Below, one piece after another: positions 60,462 through 64,000 of a stretch of DNA of 64,000 nucleotides. Below the pieces are notes generated by a model. The model was not told the DNA's origin. It did no database searches and was given only the letters and a program-made list of their open reading frames with translations. The first letter of the stretch is position 1; every line of letters starts with the position of its first letter. The translations under genes were made by a program, and so were the position numbers. Origin of the DNA: Solirubrobacter sp963724195 (lineage in GTDB: Bacteria; Actinomycetota; Thermoleophilia; Solirubrobacterales; Solirubrobacteraceae); contig CAVRTQ010000010.1 of assembly GCA_963724195.1 (NCBI GenBank), positions 186,001 to 250,000 of the forward strand, given 5' to 3'.

Positions 60462-61580
60462 GTGCCGGGCATCGACTATCCGGAGCCCCTCGCACACGAG
60501 ACGTTGCTGGTCCGCCGGGGACGGCGGTCCGGGTTGTTCACGATGGTCGCCGTGCACAGCACGGCGCGCGGGCCGGCCCTGGGCGGGTGCCGGATGTGGA
60601 CGTACGACGACTCGCGCGCCGCGGTGCGCGACGTCCTGCGCCTGAGCCGCGCGATGACGTTCAAGAACGCGGTCGCCGGGCTCCCGCTCGGTGGCGGCAA
60701 GGGCGTGATCATGCTGCGGCCGGACGACGCGGTGCTCACGCCCGAGCGCCGCGAGGCCGCGCTGCAGGACTTCGGGGACACGGTGGAGTCGCTCGGCGGC
60801 GACTACCTGACCGCCGAGGACGTCGGCACGTCCGAAGCGGCGATGGACGTGATCGCCACGCGCACCCAGTACGTGACCGGGCTGGCGTCCGGCTCGGGTG
60901 ACCCGAGCCCGTGGACGGCGCTGGGCTGCGAGGTGGCGCTGCGCACGACGTGCGAGTACGCGTTCGGCACCAGCGACCTGAGCGGCCGGACCGTCGCGGT
61001 GATCGGCCTCGGCAGCGTCGGCGGCCGCCTGGCCGAGCTGCTGCACGCGGGTGGCGCGGAGCTCGTCGTCGCCGACGTCGACCAGAGCAAGCGTGAGCTC
61101 GCGGAGCGCCTGGGCGCGACGTGGACCGACCCGCACAGCGCGATGACGGCCGAGGTGGACGTGCTCGCCCCGTGCGCGCTCGGCGGCGTGCTCAACGACG
61201 ACACGGTGCCCGCGCTGCGCTGCAAGGCGATCGCCGGCGCGGCCAACAACCAGCTCGCCTCCGACGCGCTGGACGCCGCCCTCGCCGAGCGCGGCATCCT
61301 GTGGGCGCCGGACTTCGTCTGCAACGCCGGCGGCATCATCAACATCGCCGTCGAGCTCGAGCCCGACGGCTACTCGACCGACCGCGCCGACACGAACGTC
61401 AGGGCCGTCGGCGACACGCTGCGCCAGATCTTCGACAGCGCGGCGGCGAGCGGCTCGACGCCGCTGCGCGCCGCGCTCGAACTGGGCCGCGAGCGGCTCA
61501 GCGCTCCTAGAGATCCGCGAAGCGATCTCATGCGTCGCGCATGGCGCCGGCGAAGCCGGCTGCCGCGTTCGATCGCCTAG
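60462..61580 (+). CDS. Leucine/valine/phenylalanine dehydrogenase family protein
   Basis: A 372-residue amino-acid dehydrogenase. GPALGGCRMWTYDDSRAAVRDVLRLSRAMTFKN and LPLGGGKGVI hold the catalytic Lys; the NAD fold is VAVIGLGSVGGRLAELL with VADVDQSK. It deaminates branched or aromatic amino acids to keto acids. The last 25 residues (after ERLSA, RDPRSDLMRRAWRRRSRLPRSIA) are encoded by the mini-hairpin element and are not family sequence. GTG start. The stop shares CTAG with the MBL gene. Confidence 0.9.
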   Translation: MPGIDYPEPLAHETLLVRRGRRSGLFTMVAVHSTARGPALGGCRMWTYDDSRAAVRDVLRLSRAMTFKNAVAGLPLGGGKGVIMLRPDDAVLTPERREAALQDFGDTVESLGGDYLTAEDVGTSEAAMDVIATRTQYVTGLASGSGDPSPWTALGCEVALRTTCEYAFGTSDLSGRTVAVIGLGSVGGRLAELLHAGGAELVVADVDQSKRELAERLGATWTDPHSAMTAEVDVLAPCALGGVLNDDTVPALRCKAIAGAANNQLASDALDAALAERGILWAPDFVCNAGGIINIAVELEPDGYSTDRADTNVRAVGDTLRQIFDSAAASGSTPLRAALELGRERLSAPRDPRSDLMRRAWRRRSRLPRSIA

Positions 61581-61582
61581 AG
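61506..61582. repeat. GCGAAGC mini-hairpin element, copy B, with CCTAGAG direct repeats
   Basis: CCTAGAG occurs at 61506-61512 and 61576-61582. Between them are AGATCCGCGAAGCGATCT (61511-61528, identical to copy A), a small ATGCG-TCG-CGCAT hairpin, and GCCGGC-GAA-GCCGGC (61546-61560). It lies at the 3' end of the amino-acid dehydrogenase gene, at the convergent stop with the MBL gene. Confidence 0.72.
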
Positions 61583-62255
61583 CCGGCCGTCCTCGCGCAG
61601 CTTCTCCAGGTGCGCGTTCAGCGTGATCGCCGCGAACGGCCGCACGGCGGCCGGTGCGTCGGCCCACGCGGCGTCCAGCAGCGCGTCCTCGTCGTCGTGC
61701 GCGATGCCGGACTCCAGCGCGGCCAGCAGCTTGCGCTCGCGCTCGGCGCGGTGGGCGAGGTACTCGTCGAGCTTGGCGTCGGGGTCGTCGATCGCGTCGC
61801 CGTGCCCGGGGTGGATGCGCTCCAGTCCCAGGGCCTGCAACCGCCGCAGCCCGTCCAGGTACTCGTTCAGCCGGCTGCTGACGAACACGCTGCCCTCGCC
61901 CAGCACGGTGTCACCGGTGAAGGCCTGGCCGCTCCGTGACGAACACCAGGTGGTCGTCGGCGTGGCCGGGGACGTGCAGGACGTCGAACGGGCCGATCGT
62001 GTCACCGTCGCGCAAACCCTCCGCGACCGGCACGCCGAGCCGGGCGGCCAGCTCCGGCGCCGCTTCGGAGTGGTCCGCGTGCGAGTGCGTGAGGAGGATG
62101 CCCGCCGGAGCGTCCACGGCGGCCACGATCGCGTCCAGGTGCGAGTCGATCAGCGGGCCGGGATCCACCACCCAGGCACGCTCGACGACGTAGGTGTTGG
62201 TGCCCGAGAGCGTGAGCGGGCCCGGGTTGGGCGCGCGGAGGTGGGTGATCTTCAT
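61577..62255 (-). CDS. MBL-fold metallo-hydrolase (LACTB2-like), frameshifted
   Basis: A 226-residue zinc hydrolase. TNTYVVERAWVVDPGP, the HxHxDH motif LTHSHADHS, VLHVPGHADDHLVF and FTGDTVLG, and the late IHPGHGDAI supply the metal ligands. Residues 150-226 are the winged-helix-like C-terminal domain of LACTB2-type RNases/hydrolases. The frame breaks near 61930; adding CG gives VTERGQAFTGDTV. ATGA overlap with the upstream sugar dehydrogenase. Confidence 0.87.
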
Positions 62256-63382
62256 CGCTCGACGAGACGGTAGACCGGTCCGTCGAGCGACAGCGCGTAG
62301 ATGCGGCCCTGGGCGTCCTCACCGAACGAGGACAGCTGCGGCACCTCGAGCCCGCTGTCGCGCGGCTCACCCTCCGGCAGGTCCACGAGCCGGAGCTGGG
62401 GGCGGCACAGATCGCCGTAGATGTACTTCCCCGAATAGCTCGGCACCGCGGGGTCGCGCACGACGTAGCCGCCGGTGATCGAGCAGTAGCCGTCCTCGTG
62501 GGTGGCATCGATGACCGGCTCGACCGCGCCCTCGGCCTCCTCCCCTTCGGTGAAGCGCGAGGACCCCTCGAAGACGCGCCAGCCGAAGTTCGCCCCCGAT
62601 CCCTCGCCGGAACGGACGAAGTCGATCTCCTCGACCTCGTTCTGCCCGACGTCGCCGATCGTCAGGTCCCCCGTCGAGCGGTCGAACGAGAAGCGCCACG
62701 GGTTGCGCAGACCGTAGGCGTAGATCTCGCCGCGCGCGCCCTCGCGGCCGACGAACGGGTTGTCGTCGGGGATCGTGTACGGGTCGGTGGCGCTCTCACG
62801 CGGGTCGATGCGCAGGATCTTCCCGAGCAGCGTGTCCAGGGCCTGCCCGTTGCCCCGCTCGCCGTGCTGGTCGCCGCCGCCACCGCCGTCGCCCATGCCG
62901 ACGTAGAGCTTCTCGTCAGGCCCGAAGGTGATCATCCCGCCGTTGTGGTTGGGTTCGGAGTCGTCCTGGGTGATCAGGAAGCGCTGGGTGTCCCGGTCGG
63001 CGGTGTTGTCGTCCGCGCGCGTGAACTCGGCGAGCGTGTTCGTCCCGGCTTCGTCGGTGTAGTAGACGTAGAACAGGCCGCTCGACGCGTAGTCGGGCGC
63101 AAACGCGAGACCGAGCAGGCCTTGCTCGCTGCTCGTGCTGACCTCGTCGCTGATGTCCAGGAACGGTTCGTCGCGGCCCACGATGCGGATCGTTCCGCCC
63201 TTCTCGACGACGAAGACGCGGTCGTCATCCGGCGGCGAGGTGACGAACACCGGCGAGTCGAAGGCGCCGATCTCGTCGAGCACCACGCCCGACGGCTCCG
63301 TCGTGGCCTGCGGAGCGCGCTGGGCGTCTTCACCCCCGCAGGCGGCGAACGCCAGCAGGGCGAGCAGCACGAGGCGCTTCAT
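62252..63382 (-). CDS. PQQ-dependent sugar dehydrogenase-like lipoprotein (six-blade propeller)
   Basis: A 376-residue secreted lipoprotein with lipobox LLAFAAC. The soluble aldose sugar dehydrogenase (Asd/YliI) motifs are SEQGLLGLAFAPDY, NHNGGMITFGPDEKLYVGMGDGGGGGDQHG, GLRNPWRFSFDRSTGDLTIGDVGQNEVEEIDF and GYCSITGGYVVRD. PQQ-binding His and Arg positions appear present. It is the second of two tandem paralogues. Confidence 0.9.
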   Translation of the reverse strand: MKRLVLLALLAFAACGGEDAQRAPQATTEPSGVVLDEIGAFDSPVFVTSPPDDDRVFVVEKGGTIRIVGRDEPFLDISDEVSTSSEQGLLGLAFAPDYASSGLFYVYYTDEAGTNTLAEFTRADDNTADRDTQRFLITQDDSEPNHNGGMITFGPDEKLYVGMGDGGGGGDQHGERGNGQALDTLLGKILRIDPRESATDPYTIPDDNPFVGREGARGEIYAYGLRNPWRFSFDRSTGDLTIGDVGQNEVEEIDFVRSGEGSGANFGWRVFEGSSRFTEGEEAEGAVEPVIDATHEDGYCSITGGYVVRDPAVPSYSGKYIYGDLCRPQLRLVDLPEGEPRDSGLEVPQLSSFGEDAQGRIYALSLDGPVYRLVER

Positions 63383-64000
63383 CGGTTGACGAGGCGATAG
63401 ACCGGCCCGTTGAGGGAGGCGGCGTAGACGCGGCCGCGGCCGTCCTCGCCGAACGTGGACAGCGACTCGACCTTCAGTTTGCGGTCGGTCACCTTGCCCT
63501 TGGGGGTGGCGGTCTGGATCACGCCGCGGCAGAAGTCGCCGAACACGTAGCGCCCACGCCACGGCAGCGCGGCGTCGCGGATCATGTAGCCGCCCGTGAT
63601 CGAGCAGTTGCCCTTCGCGTGCGACTGCGTGATCAGCGGCTTGACGTGGCCCTTGGCGGACTCGCCGGGCGCGAAGCGGGCGTTGCCCTCGAACGGGCGC
63701 CAGCCGAAGTTCGCGCCCTTCCCCTTGCCCCTGCGCACGAAGTTGATCTCTTCCCACTCGCCCTGGCCGACGTCGCCGATCCACAGGTCGCCGGTCTGGC
63801 GGTCGAAGGAGAAGCGCCACGGGTTGCGCAGGCCGTACGAGTAGATCTCGGGCCGGCCCCCGGCCTTCGGGTCGATGCGCAGGATCTTGCCGAGCAGCGA
63901 GTTCCGGTTCTGGGCGTTGCCGCGCGAGCCGTGCTGGTCGCCGCCGCCGCCGCCGTCCCCCGTGCCGATGTACAGCCGCCCGTCCGGCCCGAACTGGAGC
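63379..64000 (-). CDS. PQQ-dependent sugar dehydrogenase-like protein, C-terminal part (continues past right edge)
   Basis: The 207 visible residues, from FGPDGRLYIGTGDGGGGGDQHG through GLRNPWRFSFDRQTGDLWIGDVGQGEWEEINF to VYRLVNR, are closely similar to the neighbouring protein, so the pair arose by tandem duplication. The start lies outside the window. The stop overlaps the next start as ATGA, so both are in one operon. Confidence 0.87.
   Translation of the reverse strand, partial: LQFGPDGRLYIGTGDGGGGGDQHGSRGNAQNRNSLLGKILRIDPKAGGRPEIYSYGLRNPWRFSFDRQTGDLWIGDVGQGEWEEINFVRRGKGKGANFGWRPFEGNARFAPGESAKGHVKPLITQSHAKGNCSITGGYMIRDAALPWRGRYVFGDFCRGVIQTATPKGKVTDRKLKVESLSTFGEDGRGRVYAASLNGPVYRLVNR

Noticed and set aside
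1..64000. Programmed ribosomal frameshifting as the reason for the broken genes
   Set aside because: The breaks occur in many unrelated genes, lack slippery sequences and share a dinucleotide-loss signature, so a consensus error explains them better.

Overview
The window is 64 kb of very GC-rich bacterial chromosome with short intergenic gaps, many start/stop overlaps of the ATGA, GTGA and CTAG type, and frequent GTG or TTG starts. The gene content points to an actinobacterium. It includes an actinobacterial-type coproheme decarboxylase (HemQ), an F420-dependent LLM-class oxidoreductase, DUF2804, DUF3618 and DUF4235 proteins, a GT4-flippase fusion and an ECF sigma factor with a fused zinc finger. 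The best guess is the class Thermoleophilia, order Solirubrobacterales (Solirubrobacter-like); this is inference, because no rRNA or marker gene is present. I see no prophage, CRISPR array, rRNA, tRNA or transposase gene, so the window looks like ordinary core and accessory metabolism.

Layout. 1-9.9 kb: patatin-like lipase end, mismatch-specific uracil glycosylase, VOC and MerR proteins, a PimA-like glycosyltransferase fused to a flippase domain, HemQ, a DAACS symporter, a DHH phosphoesterase, an AlkA-type glycosylase and a CPA1 antiporter. 9.9-16.7 kb: exported thiol/redox proteins, an orphan polytopic membrane protein, a secreted beta-propeller, a secreted glycosidase-like protein, a truncated hemoglobin and a GST. 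16.8-17.8 kb: an Fe-S handling trio (IscA-type, BolA, CGFS glutaredoxin). 17.8-29.6 kb: serine hydrolase, glutamine amidotransferase, methyltransferase, ABC exporter, ECF42-type sigma with its DGPF partner, DegV, AI-2E permease, a four-gene small-membrane-protein operon, TetR, nitrilase and DUF2804. 29.6-48.7 kb: permease, USP, P450, then an acyl-CoA island (thioesterase, BKACE, acyl-CoA carboxylase beta, crotonases, acyl-CoA dehydrogenase, SDR, biotin carrier, BioF-like) with an MFS exporter and spermidine-synthase-like proteins. 48.7-58.9 kb: rubredoxin, Nudix, a transketolase/SHMT-like/GntR/amidohydrolase module, MarR, cupins, MFS, GNAT, LLM oxidoreductase, ArfB. 58.9-64 kb: ECF sigma with fused zinc finger, amino-acid dehydrogenase, MBL hydrolase and two tandem PQQ-type sugar dehydrogenases.

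The most unusual material is a set of small structured repeats sitting at gene ends. (1) Seven palindromes with variable arms and a CTTT(A/T)-type 3' flank; they supply the TAA stop codons of at least four genes. (2) Two copies of a ~70-nt double hairpin with identical internal spacing; one lies in frame inside an amidotransferase and the other lengthens a hemoglobin. (3) Two copies of a 65-69 bp element with GCGAAGC mini-hairpins, each flanked by an apparent short target duplication; one adds exactly 25 codons. (4) Two copies of a GGTCGCAAA...CCGACC intergenic hairpin.

About twenty genes carry a frameshift. Nearly all of them are repaired by putting back one CG (or GC) dinucleotide in a short CG-alternating run. 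I read this as a systematic consensus error rather than gene decay, and frameshifted genes are therefore annotated as CDS with the break noted.
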